The notes beneath the pieces were generated by a model. It was not told the DNA's origin. It searched no databases and saw only the letters and a program-made list of their open reading frames with translations. This document shows positions 11,250 through 22,395 of a DNA stretch of 64,000 nt, piece after piece. Each line of letters starts with the position of its first letter. Position 1 is the stretch's first letter. This stretch comes from Ustilaginoidea virens. Taxonomy: Eukaryota; Ascomycota; Sordariomycetes; Hypocreales; Clavicipitaceae. The stretch is from positions 6,365,792-6,429,791 of the forward strand of contig NC_057318.1 in NCBI RefSeq assembly GCF_000687475.1, given 5' to 3'. The translations under genes were made by a program, and so were the position numbers.

Positions 11250-12150
11250 TATTAAGTTTCTTCTATTAGTATATTAGCGGTAGTTTGCGAAATTCGTCTA
11301 GTCTTATTTCTATTTAGATTACCTAAGGGATATAGTCGGATCTAGTGATATCTGCTGCCCCTATAAACTCTATATTGAGGTCTTTTATACTTTATGTGTA
11401 GTCGATAGTGTTATTGCGTTTGCCTAGGGCTTATTTAGTTATCTCTCCCTATAGTATTATAAGGGTTAGCTTCTATTTTAATATAAGTTTAAGGAAGGTA
11501 TTATAGCCTAAGGAGGTTCTATAAGAGTGGTCCTATATAAGGTGGTAGATATTAAAGTTACTAGTGAAGATACTATAAAGGCAAGGGGTGGTTTAGGCGA
11601 ATTCCTAGAGGGGGGTAGACTAATTTAAGGAAAGGATTAGGGAGTAAATAGAGTAGATATTAGTATTTTAGAGTGTAATATGGCATTAGTTTAGGCCTAA
11701 GTCTGTTGCCTAGGAGCTAAAAGTATATCTTTTATAGATATAAATCGCTGCGCATCTACTATAGGCGGCTACTTAGTATCTACTAAGGCTGGAATATAGG
11801 GGGAGTCTATCTAGGGCTATAAATTCTTAGAAGGCGATAATATCTAGTTTAGATTTATAGTTAAAGGCAAGGTATACTAGTAGTAATTTCTTTTATATAT
11901 TCTAATATAGTACCTCTATTATTAGTATTAAGGCTGGGGGGTCGGGGCTTTTAGTATATTAGTGGCGGTAGGCTTGGATAAATTAGGTTAGAAAAATGCG
12001 GCGATATTACTACTACTATTAATTCTTTTAGGGGCGATAAAGCTTTCTTTATATAGTCTATTAATTCGTTTTCTTAGGGAGTCCTCCTTTAGGGAGTTAC
12101 TAGTAAGGCGTTTACGGCCCTTATCCTCCGGGATAAGGGGGGGAGGTATT
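11250..12150 (-). pseudogene. LINE-1 AP-type endonuclease domain
   Basis: This is the N-terminal part of ORF2. In minus-strand sense a QEF motif is followed by a region of the FxIHH type. Near the end (about 11330-11350) is RSDYIP, which corresponds to the GSDHxP box of AP endonucleases with His changed to Tyr (CAC to TAC). This enzyme nicks the target for target-primed reverse transcription. It is heavily RIP-mutated. Confidence 0.6.
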
Positions 12151-12169
12151 AATAAGGTACTAGTGTTTG

Positions 12170-13330
12170 CGAACTGTATTGGTCTGGTGCTATAAGCCTA
12201 TCTTACGATATCTTATTGCCTATTCGCTATAGGGTAGAATTAAGACCAGGCCGGATAGAATCCTTAGCAGTTAAGGCAGTACTCTTTTTTATTACTAATA
12301 ATACTAAGGCAGTCTTTATCTCTATTAGGGTATCTCTTTGCGTTATATTATCTACATTAAGGGGTCTCTATATAGTAATTCGCGATATATCCGAATTTAA
12401 AGTATTAGTAGCACTATCTTAGGTAGATAGTTTTATCGTATAGTTTAGCCTTAAAGATTTCTATTTAGTAGATAACTCTAGTCTTATAGAGTCGGTTTAC
12501 TGCTTTTACGTTAGTTACTCTAATAATTAAAGGGGCTCTTATTGCTTTTTTGTAGGGTTTCCTTATAGTAATTCTACTAATGCCAGGGCTATTAGCTTAG
12601 GTTAGGTTTAGTTTAATATCTTTAATAGGGATATTCTTAGAGAATCGGGTAGGGAATCCTTTAATAATAATATTAAAGGTGCGGATATTTAGTATAGCTT
12701 TTATACTAAATATAAGGGGGATCTAGGTAGTTTCTATAGTAAAACGGGATATAGCTTCTGCGAAGGTGACGATTTTATCTCCGCTATAGAGTCGGCAAGC
12801 GGCAATAGTATTAATACCTCTAGTAGTAGTATTTACCGCTTTTACAATCTCGATAGGGGTTTTCTATCGTAAGTTCTTAGTAATACTATCTCTTTTAATT
12901 ATTATTTTACGGTAGATTCTCAGCGGTATAGGTAAGGTGGTCGGTCTAGGTAGTGTAATCGTTAGTATGCCTTTAGTAGCGATACTAGCCTAGGTTGTTT
13001 TAAAGGAGGTCTTTAAGGCAAAAGCTTTATTTATAGTGCTTTCTACTACTTTTTCTAGATTATTAATTATAATAAGGTTTGAGTTCGGGTTTAAGGCGGG
13101 ATTAGTTCGGTTAATATATTTAATGCTATCGACCAGGCTAGTAATAGTATTCTATATATTTCCTAGCGTAGCTATTGGGATATAGTCTGCGATCTTTTAG
13201 TAATACTATTTAAGCAATTCGGTTTTTTCTTAGGTTCCTATATTAGTTTATGCGATATTGCTGCTGATTCGTCTATAATTATCGTTGGCGATAGTGATAC
13301 GGTGGTTATAGTGGCTTGACTTGAGTTTAC
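12170..13330 (-). pseudogene. LINE-1 ORF1 protein with three zinc knuckles
   Basis: The C-terminal part (about 12220-12425) shows three CCHC knuckles in a row. Many ligands are converted: TGC to TAC (Cys to Tyr) and CAC to TAC (His to Tyr). The third ends in a PAWS stretch common in LINE ORF1 proteins. The N-terminal two-thirds is Thr/Ile-rich with no clear fold. ORF1 proteins bind the element's RNA. The plus-strand open frame at 12216-12422 is a shadow of this region. Confidence 0.65.
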
Positions 13331-13503
13331 CCCTGTTTCCTCTGTTTAAGTCTATAATTTCCGCCACTTTAACTACGCCTTCCTCCTAGTGCCGATGCGC
13401 TATTGGCAGATAGGGTAAAACGAGGTGAGGGATTAATCTAGTAACTTTTTGACTGTTTTAGGGGTGTATTCGCGCTGGTACCGAGGTGCGGGCGAAATCG
13501 CGA

Positions 13504-13507
<4 letters not shown>

Positions 13508-13539
<32 letters not shown>
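13508..13539. repeat. 32-base T run at LINE-1 5' end
   Basis: An uninterrupted run of 32 T on the plus strand lies between the LINE-1 5' end (GCGAAAAA) and the right target duplication. In LINE sense this is poly(A) placed before the 5' end. LINE-2 has only a short A/T-rich end at the same point (about 49696-49705). Confidence 0.9.
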
Positions 13540-13540
<1 letters not shown>

Positions 13541-13552
13541 GCTAATTCCTAT

Positions 13553-14560
13553 CCCTCTTTAAGGTTACTAAAAAAGAGAGCTATATACCCCATTAGGGTA
13601 ATTAAGCTTAGGGTTATCTCTAGGGGCAGGGCAATAATTGGAATATTAAACCTATTAAGCAGCCGGTTTAGGCTAAACCTAGTAATAGATAATATCTAGT
13701 TATTTAATGCAAGTTAATATACTGTAAGATGGTTTGGCTAATCGTACTAATTAAAGGAAACTATAATATAGAGGACCGCCTATACCTCTTAGTTTATTCG
13801 CTTTATACCGCTATCGGTTTAGGGATAGTATACTATAGAAAGAAGTTGCTCGGTCCCGGCTAATTTATAAAGTATAGATTAAAATTAGCCTATTTAATCT
13901 AAACCTTAATCGCTAATAATCTCCTTAGAAAAACTATAAAAGCGCCACTAGTACTATTAGAACTACTTTATATAGTCTTCTGCTTTTATTAAGTATATAG
14001 CTTCTAGCTGGATATATTTTAATAGGCGGTCTATTATTAACATAAGGAATTACGGGTCAGATGCGTTATAGGCAAGAAGGTTAGTTATAAAGTCGACCGA
14101 TATCTATAATTAGAAGCGGTCTGCGATTAATAGCAGTTGTAGTAAGCCCTAGCGCAATTATCGGCTCTTATATACCCCGCAGTATCGGTAATTCCAAATA
14201 TATCTTATTACCTCAGATGATATATTATCGAAGTAATAATCTCGTTATAATAGTTAAAAGGTAGTATTTTTCCCTAGGTGGCCTGCAATAGGTGAGTTAT
14301 AGCAATATTAGATTACTATAGTAGTTAGGGGCTTAAACGATAGGAGCTATATTTATACCCGGTAAAAAAGCATACTATACATATTTAGGGTATAGTTAGT
14401 AATTTATTTTTATATTGCTGCCTCTACTAGAAATCGTTATTCCCTATTTGCGACTACCGTCTATTAGGCTTAATATATATTATCTTTAGATATTACTTAG
14501 TCTTAGATAGTTTAAAGGTAAGAGTCGGCGAAGATATATAAACTATAGGGTAGGGTGGTC
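13553..14560 (-). pseudogene. G1 integrase
   Basis: This is the reverse complement of G2 58880-59690. It carries a His/Cys N-terminal zinc site around 14170-14400 and the catalytic core in 13700-14150, with multiple TAA/TAG stops. It is cut by LINE-1 at 13552. Integrase joins element cDNA to the chromosome. Confidence 0.7.
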
Positions 14561-16000
14561 TTTAGGGCTAAAGTCGGTATCTTCTCGCTTTCTATCTTAT
14601 CTATATTGAGTACTAAAATAGATAGCGGTTTTAGGATCTAGCCGATTTATAGCTTTATCCTATCTGCCTTTTATTCCTACCGAAAAAGCGCATTAAGGCA
14701 TTAGGCTTATAACCTAGGCCTATACCGAAGATAGAAATTAAAGAGTGCTAGAATCTCGGCCTATTAGGCTTATCGCTTAGATATTTCTTATGGCTAGGTA
14801 AAGTACTTTAGGTTCTTATAGTCGGTAAAGATAGTAAAGGGGGAGGCTACTAAGTAGAGTTCTACTAATTACGCCTTAAGGCAAGAGATAACGGCAAGGA
14901 GTTCTTTATTATATATAGTATAATTTTATTCTGCATCCGATAAGTAAGCGGAATAGTATATAATAGGGTAGAGTATACTATCCTCTCCGATCTATAATAG
15001 ATAGCTATTAAGTGCTATACTAAAGCTATCTGCCTTAAGGACCGTCTCTTTATTGGGGTCCTATTAGGCGAGAACTAGAGATAATATAAAATATTACTTA
15101 AGCACTTCGAATACCGCTTTTTCTTTATTTAACTATTAGAATAGGACCCCTTTTTTTATTAACCTAACTAAAGGGTTAATAAGGCGGGAGAAATCTAAAA
15201 TAAAGTCGTAATAGAAGTTAGTAAAACCAAGGAAACTATAAACGCCTTTTAATTTCGTAGGTGCTTCCTAGTTCTAGATAGCTTTAATCTTTTCGGGGTC
15301 TAAATGGATTTCCTTTCTAGCCATTATAATATATCCTAGGTACCGGACCTCTTTTATTGTGAAGTCGTACTTATTAAGATCTAAATTTAAGCTAGCCTTT
15401 TGCAATCGTCGAAGGACTTCCTTAACGCGCCCTATATAGTCCGCTTTTAATCCCCCGATATAAATCAAAATATTATTGAGGTAGGCAATTATAAAGTCTC
15501 TTAGTATATTCCCTAAGGCCCTATTAATATATCTTTAAAAGGTCGCAGGGGCCTTAATTAGACTAAATAGCGTAATAAGCCATTTAAATAATCTAAATCG
15601 TATATAGAATACAATTAAGTATTTATCGCCCTCTACAATATATATCTTATAGAATGCTATGTGTATATTAACTTTAGTAAACTATTTCGCCTAGGAGAGG
15701 GATCGTAAGGTCTCCTTAATTAAAGGGAGGGGATATCGGTCTTAGATTATAACCTTATTAAAGGCCCGGTAGTTAATGCAAAACTGCTACCTGCTATTCC
15801 CCTTCCTAGCTAGTAGGATTAGTACTACTACCGATAAAAAGCTCGCTTGGATCTATCCTTTATCTATTAGGTTAATTATTTATCTTCGAACCTTAAGTAA
15901 TTAGTCTCGTGGTATATTATATAATAAGCCCTAAAGTAAGTCTGGTTAGCTCCTATCTGTAGTCTTTTTGAGTCGGATATAGTAGTCTAATATACCCTAG
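14560..16000 (-). pseudogene. G1 reverse transcriptase and RNase H
   Basis: An open piece at 15274-15468 reads as the segment after the RT active site (ADYIGRVKEVLRRLQKA, then LGYI and HLDPEKI), diagnostic of Gypsy RT. The active-site box at 15472-15483 reads YLNN. Both Asp of YLDD are lost by G-to-A changes. RNase H follows on its left (about 14750-15120). The polyprotein frame is otherwise broken by stops. Confidence 0.78.
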
Positions 16001-16660
16001 TGTAAAGGGAGACTGGAAGCCTTCTCCTTATCGAAGAGGTCGGCGAATTCTTATAATTCTATCGGGAGCACCTACGGCTTTTATAATCATAAGGCAGAGT
16101 CTTAATAAGGTGGCAGTATAACGCGGAGGATGCATATTATCTCCTATAAGCTTATCGCTATAAAAGAAGTCGACCGATCCCTAGAGTATTTCGCTTGCTT
16201 TAGTATACCGTAAAAGACTAAGCTAAGGATATTTACCGCAGTCGGACCCTATTGTCTTCTCGTCGATTCTTTAACGATAAAGCCACCTACCGATCCGATC
16301 TTTAATTAGCAATGCTTCGCCTATAGTATAATATTATAGTGCTCTATCTAAGGCATCCTAAGGATAACGTCGCGTATAAGACCCGGGATAATATAAAGTA
16401 TAACTATAGACGGCTATCTATCGATATCGATCGCTATACGGACAATATAGGTAATAGAGGAATGCATTACCTTATGTTCTCTTAAATGGCTTCGAATATC
16501 TACTGCTATTCCGATTTCCCTACGTTATGGCAGGCAGATAGGTTGGAGGCCTAACCGTTATACTGTTTTTTCGCTAATAGCGCTATAGCAGTCACATCCC
16601 GAGTCGATTAAGGTATTAATAAAGGTATGGGCTCTCCACTCGGTTCTCCGGGTGTACTCA
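16000..16660 (-). pseudogene. G1 protease region fused to the leader by a gag deletion
   Basis: An aspartic protease with its DSG triad is intact near 16595-16610. Immediately upstream in sense (about 16630-16645) the sequence jumps to the start of the gag leader, so nearly all of gag (about 1.2 kb relative to G2) is missing. The G2 equivalents of the two break points are about 55391 and 56595. Confidence 0.72.
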
Positions 16661-16739
16661 TCTCGATATCTTATATAGCCTGCATTATTGGCTCTATAAT
16701 GTGAGGTTATAATAGCAAGGCTGAGAGAGTCTATTTAAA

Positions 16740-16981
16740 TGTAAAGGACTAGCCCTAGGGCTACTGCGAATAGGCGTCAAATGAATATATTAAATAGACT
16801 AAGGAGGAAAGAGAGAGGGCCCGAATAGAGGCCTCTAAGTAGCCTATTTATGCCCGTACGTAGTACGGGCCGAGTCCTTAGCGAGCCCTCGTGACCCCGT
16901 GCCGATACTCCTGAGGCTAGTCGCGGGCGCAGCCCGAGTCCTAGCCACATTGTGGCGCGGGCGTAGCCCGAGCCCGTAACA
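16740..16981 (-). repeat. 5' LTR of Gypsy G1 (242 bp)
   Basis: The pair of 4000-4241, TGTAAAGGAC to CCCGTAACA on the plus strand. The gag leader (16650-16739) is on its left, so in pol sense this is the 5' LTR. The GTAAG duplication follows at 16982-16986. Confidence 0.9.
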
Positions 16982-16986
16982 GTAAG

Positions 16987-18690
16987 ATCGTTATAGTGAT
17001 AGAGCTATTGATATTAATAGCCGTTGACTCGCCCGTTGAATTATAGGGGATTAAGTTAATATCAATCGCTTCTCGTTATTACTATAACCTTATATCATAA
17101 GCCTAGACTTCTCGTACGGTATATCCGTGCCTTTGCCCTTAATCTCTCGTACTATACGTAAGTTAAACAGGCATTAGGCTCCATATTTACCGATATTAAA
17201 GGTAATAAATCGGAATATATCGCGGGCCTATAACGCTTCTACCTCTATATAGTTAGACTATTTAAAAGGAGCTCTAGGGGTTATAATCTTCCCTTCTTAG
17301 CGTAATTAGCTAGTAAGCTACAGGTCGGCTTACTCTTTCGCGGTTAGGAAAGAGATATTAATAACGGTATTAGAAGCAATAGTAGTAATAAGAGCTTCTT
17401 CTTAGTCCTTATTAATTATAACATCGGATACTACCCTTGCTGGTGATAGTAATAGTAGCCTGGCTTAATCAGACCTAGTAGCTGGCGATAGATATATCGC
17501 GGCTGCAGGTATCATCGCGGCTAGAGGTGCGGCTGCAGCCGGTATCCTAACTTCTATCCTGCCGGGGTGGGCCGGGCCTTCGGCATAGATAATATCTTTA
17601 GGATCGTCCGCACCAGGATTAGCATTACAATCGGGGTCGTGGTTATATAGCTTAACGACCGTTAACCGGAACTTAACCAGGCCATATGGCATCTATACAA
17701 TACAGGTCTTACTATTGAGGCTGATTAGCCGGTATAGCCTATACTATCCACCCTTTTCTCTCTATACCTATATATCTAACTATAAGGGTAGTCGGTAGAT
17801 AGGCTGTATATCTAGGCCGTTCCATTAGGCAAGGGCATCGTTAACTTAGCATTTAGCGAGGCATTTCCTAGCTTTATTAGTAGCCTTTCGTAATATTAAG
17901 GCATATTATAATACTAATAAACTAGGGGGTGAGTTATCTGTAAGTCGGGGATACGCTCCAAAGACTAATAACATAGGTACTAGACCATTAGGTCTAGTAG
18001 AGTCGTTAACAGCCTTTATAGCGAGTTATAATTTCTATTCCTTTATTATTAGGTCGCCTACTTCGTTATTGACGATAGTATAGGCTCGGCATAAGGGGGC
18101 GTAATATCTCTCGACTTTACTAATACTATTATAGGCTTCTATAGGAATTTCATCCACATTAATAGATAAAAGCCGGGCATTATGATAGAATTCGGCAGAG
18201 GCGAAATTGGGTCCGGTATTATAAACTATCTAGTCCGGCGGGCTAAAGTAGGTATCGATCTAGCATTCCTTAAAGGCATTATAAATATCTTAGGCCTTCT
18301 ATCTCTATAGGTCAAAGAAACCTAACTGCCTAGAAGCTTATTGCGGTATCTACGATATATAATACCGGCCGATTATCAATATAAAGGATATCTACAATTA
18401 TCTTATAATTAAATTAGCGGTTATCTTTTAGTATAAATTTGAATCAGCTAAATACCTTTACATTCATCTAGTATTAATAGCACATATAGGTAATGCTCTC
18501 GATGATATTATAGTTAATATCATTATAACCAGCCTATTAGAGCAATTTAGAGAGCCTATTGATAGAGGGGTGCCTAAATCGACGATATAGCTAACGGATT
18601 TCCTATAACGATAGATAAAAGGCTGTAGTATCTATAGCATTAAGAGTCCACTATAGATATCCCTATTTCCTAATAATTAGAACCTTAATA
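16987..18690 (-). pseudogene. X1 RT N-terminal part and integrase
   Basis: Continuation of X1 after G1. From right to left (pol sense) it carries the integrase core (about 17830-18660) and the conserved post-core segment LVKFRLTVVKLYNHDPD (17600-17690), then the N-terminal RT (16987-17450). The open piece 17465-17692 is genuinely part of this frame. The homologous X2 piece is 31131-32830. Confidence 0.7.
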
Positions 18691-18695
18691 TCCCC

Positions 18696-18917
18696 TTAGA
18701 TTAACAGGTTATTAATATTATCAAGCTTCACACCTATTCTATCTATATCTATAATAGAATATAGGAAGGGGATGCTACTATTAAAGACGTAGAAGGGGAT
18801 ATTGCCGAATATCATTAGAACATTTAATATGCCAGAAGATATGGCAAAGCTAATGCCGAAGTTTACCGTATACTTTTTATCAGTCGCCTTAATAGTTAGG
18901 GTCTTCATCAATCTCAT
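18696..18917 (-). pseudogene. X1 aspartic-protease-like region
   Basis: An open 73-codon piece. The conserved block PFYVFNSSIPFLYSIIDIDR, followed by a VKLDN segment, is the region just before integrase in fungal Copia polyproteins of this type. X2 carries the same block at 32847-33071 (FYVLNSGTPFLYSIMDMDRM). The catalytic DSG-type site expected upstream is not evident after RIP. Confidence 0.6.
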
Positions 18918-18919
18918 TA

Positions 18920-21540
18920 GGGCCCTTATTTAACCTAGGCCTACTATTAATAGGCCAGAGGCGCCGGTATCCGGTAGGATTCCGCGGAAGGTATAGTCAC
19001 TATAGCGTTCTTCTTCTAAAAAGGCAGAACTTCCGGGCTTAGGTAATGATAATAATAAGGGCATTCAAAAGGGGTTAATCTATAAGAAGGCGTATCAGCA
19101 TAATTTATCTTATAGGGCTTATAATATCTCGATAGATAACATTAGTAACGGTTCTGCTTGCCTAAGGGCTAGGAAATACTATATAGCTATAATTTGCGGT
19201 ATAGCAGTATCCTCTGTATCCTATTATACATCCCCTACTATTATTACCTCAATATTACCGATAATATCATTAAAGTCAGCCTCTTCTTCTTCTTTAAGGC
19301 CTTAGGGGCTAGGCTCTTCATATTCATATAAGAAAATACGGAATTTCTTATCATTAGGGGCAATACAGTAGGATCGGTTCTTCATCTATTAGTTCTTTAA
19401 TTCTTATTGCTCTTTAGCAGAGTGGTTAGATAACTAATACCTTATTTTATTATAAACGAAGCATCTTTTTTAATAGGGCCTAGCTAGAAGGGCACGATTC
19501 TATTATTCAAAGCGGTATTAAGGGGGTCCGTATCGTTAGGGGCGTTAATACCGGTTGTAGGATTAACCATATCTACACTCTGTAAATAACGCTATATTAT
19601 CAGCGATATCAATATCTTTAATATCCTAATATTACTAACGCTATTATTGAAGAAAATAATACTATTAAGTCATATAGGTAGTCTTATAGATAGAAAGGGA
19701 TCGCCATAGGTTAGCAGCAAGGCCTTCGAATATAGGGGCATAACGATATAGGGCCTGGCTACACTTAAGGGTATCCCTTACAGCATTAAGGACTTATCAA
19801 TAAAGCTCTATATTAGCTATAAAGGGGGGACAAAGACCATAATATAGGCATTAAAGTTCTTCCAATAGGATATTAAGTCATTCTAGCTTTAACTTATTGG
19901 GATGTTTCGCGATAGTTAATTGGAGCGTTGTTTTATTCTAATGGTACAAATAGAATTACTCTATACTCTCATTTTCGAAATAGCTCTTAACTTTATAGAC
20001 TATATCGTCAAAAGTAAAGGTATCGCGAATACATTCAATATTGTTAAAGTAATAGGTCTCAATATCGCCGATAAATATGATTTAGAAGGCTCTGGCAAAT
20101 GCATTATCGGGTAATCCTAATAGGCGGCACTTGCTTTTAAAGGATATAACCTTTAGCATAAGGAAATCATCTATTTTGCCGCTATATCTATCCTCTATAC
20201 GATAGCTATATAAGAGGTTAGATATCTTTTTCGATATATCATTAAACCCGGTTTGAGAATAATCTTTTTAGCTAAACCTTTATCGGATATGATCTTCTTA
20301 GTAGTATTATTCCAAAGGGTATTCTAGAACGGCTTATCGGTAGCCTTACGGTAGGCTAGCAGGATCTCTAGGTCAACCCAGGTATACCAGTCCTCCCATT
20401 AAAACCATCCGTTCATCGGCCTAAGTAGGCCGATATTAGCGGGAAGGGCCGGGTGCCGCGCCTATTTTTAGCATTATCGGATAAGGCGTTAGGGCCTATA
20501 GGCCGCAATACCGCAATTCGTAATATCTAGTATTAGGGGCGGCATTAGCTTAAAAGGTATTATTATCGGGGTCCTCTGTGGAAAGAAGCATATTATCGGG
20601 GCCTATAACCCGACCTCTATTAGGCATGCTATAACCTTAAGGGGCATTAAGATAGCCGCCTCGGCTAGCCCGGCTAGAAGTATAACCCCTAAGGTATAAT
20701 ATTTAGTCGGTCGGGCTATAGTCTTCGTCGGCCGTTATATATTATTAATAGCGGGAGCTTTCCCCTATTTCGAATAGCGACCTACTATAAATAGGCGTCT
20801 TCCCTTTTAGTTATTAGGACCGGCCCCTTTCTTCTTCGATAGAGGCAGGGGCAAAGGGCTTTTTCAATATAGAGGGGAGGATAATAGGCTATTATAACTA
20901 TAATCGTGCCACCCTTAGTATTGCAAAGTCCCTTAATATTAAGGCTTATAAGGATCTTCTTAAGGGCCTTACTATAGTAGGTGCTTATAATAAATTTTAT
21001 AAGCCTATGCGTGAGCCTATAACTTCTTAGTCGAAATTACCGATAGGTACTAATGCTTCCCTATAAGGGTTAAGTTATAACCGGAACATCTTATGCCCTA
21101 ATTAATAGTCGATCTCTTCTTAAGGCCATTCAGGATTCTATTATTGTTAAAGGCATTCCATTAGGGTTGGTATTATTAGAGAGCCTGATATTCCGATATA
21201 TACGCTATAATCTCGTAAGTATATACGGAATTCGCATAGGAATAGTAGATTAACGCAATTAAATAGCTGTTTATCCCATTTACTATAGTCTTCGTAAAAT
21301 AGTTCCTATAGGTTATCGTTAATTATACGGTCTTTCTCATAGGTATAGATCAAAAAGGCCAGGCGGTTATATAATGCCACAGTGGTGGCATTAGGGGTAA
21401 TAGGCTCTATTGCGGTGGCCCAGTTATCATCAAGTAAGGGGGCAAATCGTTATAGCCTTTCAGGCAGTGCCGGTTGTAATATTAATAATCGTAATCGTAC
21501 TATAGTATTAAGAGGAGGGTTCGAAAAGGGGGGGGGGGAT
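18920..21540 (-). pseudogene. X1 gag-like region
   Basis: About 2.6 kb upstream of the protease in pol sense, aligned along its length with X2 33080-35570. Frames are broken and I see no zinc knuckle or other recognisable motif. It should encode the nucleocapsid part of the polyprotein by position. A plus-strand open stretch at 19920-20114 is a shadow. Near its sense start (21540-21620) are direct repeats about 24 bp long (GGAGTATAAGATTC-type), also present in X2. Confidence 0.5.
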
Positions 21541-21720
21541 ATATTGCAAAGAGTATAAGATTTACTCTTGCAGGGAGTATAAGATTCAATCTTACAAGGA
21601 GTATAAAGTTCGTGCCTTATAAAGTTATTGTAAGGAATATAAAAAGGCTTTTATCTATAAGGATATCCGTAAGGATATCAATAAGGGTAGGATAAAAGAA
21701 AGAAAAGAAGGGGTTAATTA

Positions 21721-21940
21721 GCAAGATAACCGTTCAATAGAATGGGTTATTTGCCTCCTATAGTTAGCAGCAGACCGTTTAATAGAATAGGTTAGCCACC
21801 TCCTAGATACTAAGGGTATCATTAAAGATCGTAATAGTTAGTATATTTTCTTCCTTCGTAATAAACAGAGGTAGAAAAGGTCTATATCGTTCTTCCAATT
21901 AATTGGCAGTATAACCGTTCAATAGAATAGGTTATCTGCC
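21721..21940. other. Three repeated stem-loops in X1 leader
   Basis: The motif ACCGTTCAATAGAATAGG (with small changes) occurs three times, near 21729, 21774 and 21913. Each sits in an inverted repeat such as GGCAGTATAACC...GGTTATCTGCC with a common 13-base loop. X2 has the same three at 35730-35949. They lie between the 5' LTR and the gag-like region, so they would be in the 5' leader of the transcript. Confidence 0.6.
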
Positions 21941-22033
21941 TTCCTAATTAGCACGATTTGCAATAGAAATCGTCTCTTCGAGAGTAATCTTACTAATCTA
22001 TAATGCACCGTCTTTGCGGGATATTATCCTATG

Positions 22034-22052
22034 AGTAGTAGTTATCACTACT
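22034..22052. other. Hairpin next to the X1 5' LTR
   Basis: AGTAGT-AGTTATC-ACTACT, a perfect 6-bp stem a few bases inside the 5' LTR, where a primer-binding site is expected. In X2 (36044-36062) the same hairpin is AGTGGT-GGTTATC-ACCACT. One stem pair has changed from G-C to A-T on both sides. Confidence 0.55.
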
Positions 22053-22058
22053 GATCAG

Positions 22059-22390
22059 TATTGATATAAACTCGGGGTACCCAGTTATATATAGGGTTGC
22101 GCGCGTGGTATTATATACCGGGAGGTCACTAAGTAAAGGATTTGATTGCTTTACTAATAACTAACTATCTAAAAGAAAAGAAAGGAAGCAAAAGAGGGTA
22201 ATTATACGATGTGGCCTTTTTGTGCGTGTGCTATTGTCACGTGCATCGGCGCAGTCGGGCCGGGCTGCCCGCGTGCCCTACTGGGCTTAGGGGTAAAGGG
22301 GCAAAAGTGGCCACATCGTGCCCAACGGGTGTGCGCGGCACATTCGTCGCAGTGTGCCTAATTGGGCACCTTGCGACAGCGATTCCGACA
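22059..22390 (-). repeat. 5' LTR of Copia X1 (332 bp)
   Basis: Begins TATTGATATAAACTCGG and ends GATTCCGACA. The pair of 2040-2371, followed by the GTTTT target duplication at 22391-22395. It has the same GC-rich core. Confidence 0.9.
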
Positions 22391-22395
22391 GTTTT

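Larger units (their letters stand above)
6697..13540 (-). mobile_element. LINE-1: full-length non-LTR retrotransposon with two ORFs
   Basis: A 6.8-kb minus-strand LINE inserted in G1. The 12-bp target duplication GCTAATTCCTAT is at 6685-6696 and 13541-13552. The 3' end (left) is an (AT)n tail, not poly(A). Sense order is ORF1 with three zinc knuckles, then ORF2 with an AP-type endonuclease and RT. The layout resembles fungal Tad1/I-type LINEs. A sister copy is LINE-2. Its 5' end carries an unexpected 32-base T run on the plus strand. RIP stops are everywhere. Confidence 0.85.
4000..16981 (-). mobile_element. Gypsy G1: chromodomain Gypsy inserted in X1, gag deleted, split by LINE-1
   Basis: The element is bounded by 242-bp LTRs at 4000-4241 and 16740-16981. 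The target duplication is GTAAG at 16982-16986 and ATAAG at 3995-3999, differing by one G-to-A change. Pol runs on the minus strand: protease, RT, RNase H, integrase, chromodomain. LINE-1 (6697-13540) interrupts the integrase C-terminus. Without LINE-1 the element is about 6.1 kb against 7,332 bp for G2. The missing 1.2 kb is gag (G2 about 55391-56595). Confidence 0.88.
2040..22390 (-). mobile_element. Copia X1: full-length LTR retrotransposon split by Gypsy G1
   Basis: Two 332-bp LTRs (2040-2371 and 22059-22390) bound a minus-strand Copia element. The target duplication is GTTTT (2035-2039 and 22391-22395). Gypsy G1 (4000-16981) sits inside it. Without G1 the element is about 7.4 kb, close to the 7,217 bp of the second copy, X2. 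Domain order in pol sense is gag, protease, integrase, RT, RNase H, as in Copia. It is strongly RIP-mutated and non-functional. Confidence 0.88.

Noticed and set aside
19920..20114. 64-codon plus-strand frame in X1
   Set aside because: Antisense to the gag-like region. Not open in X2 at the matching place.
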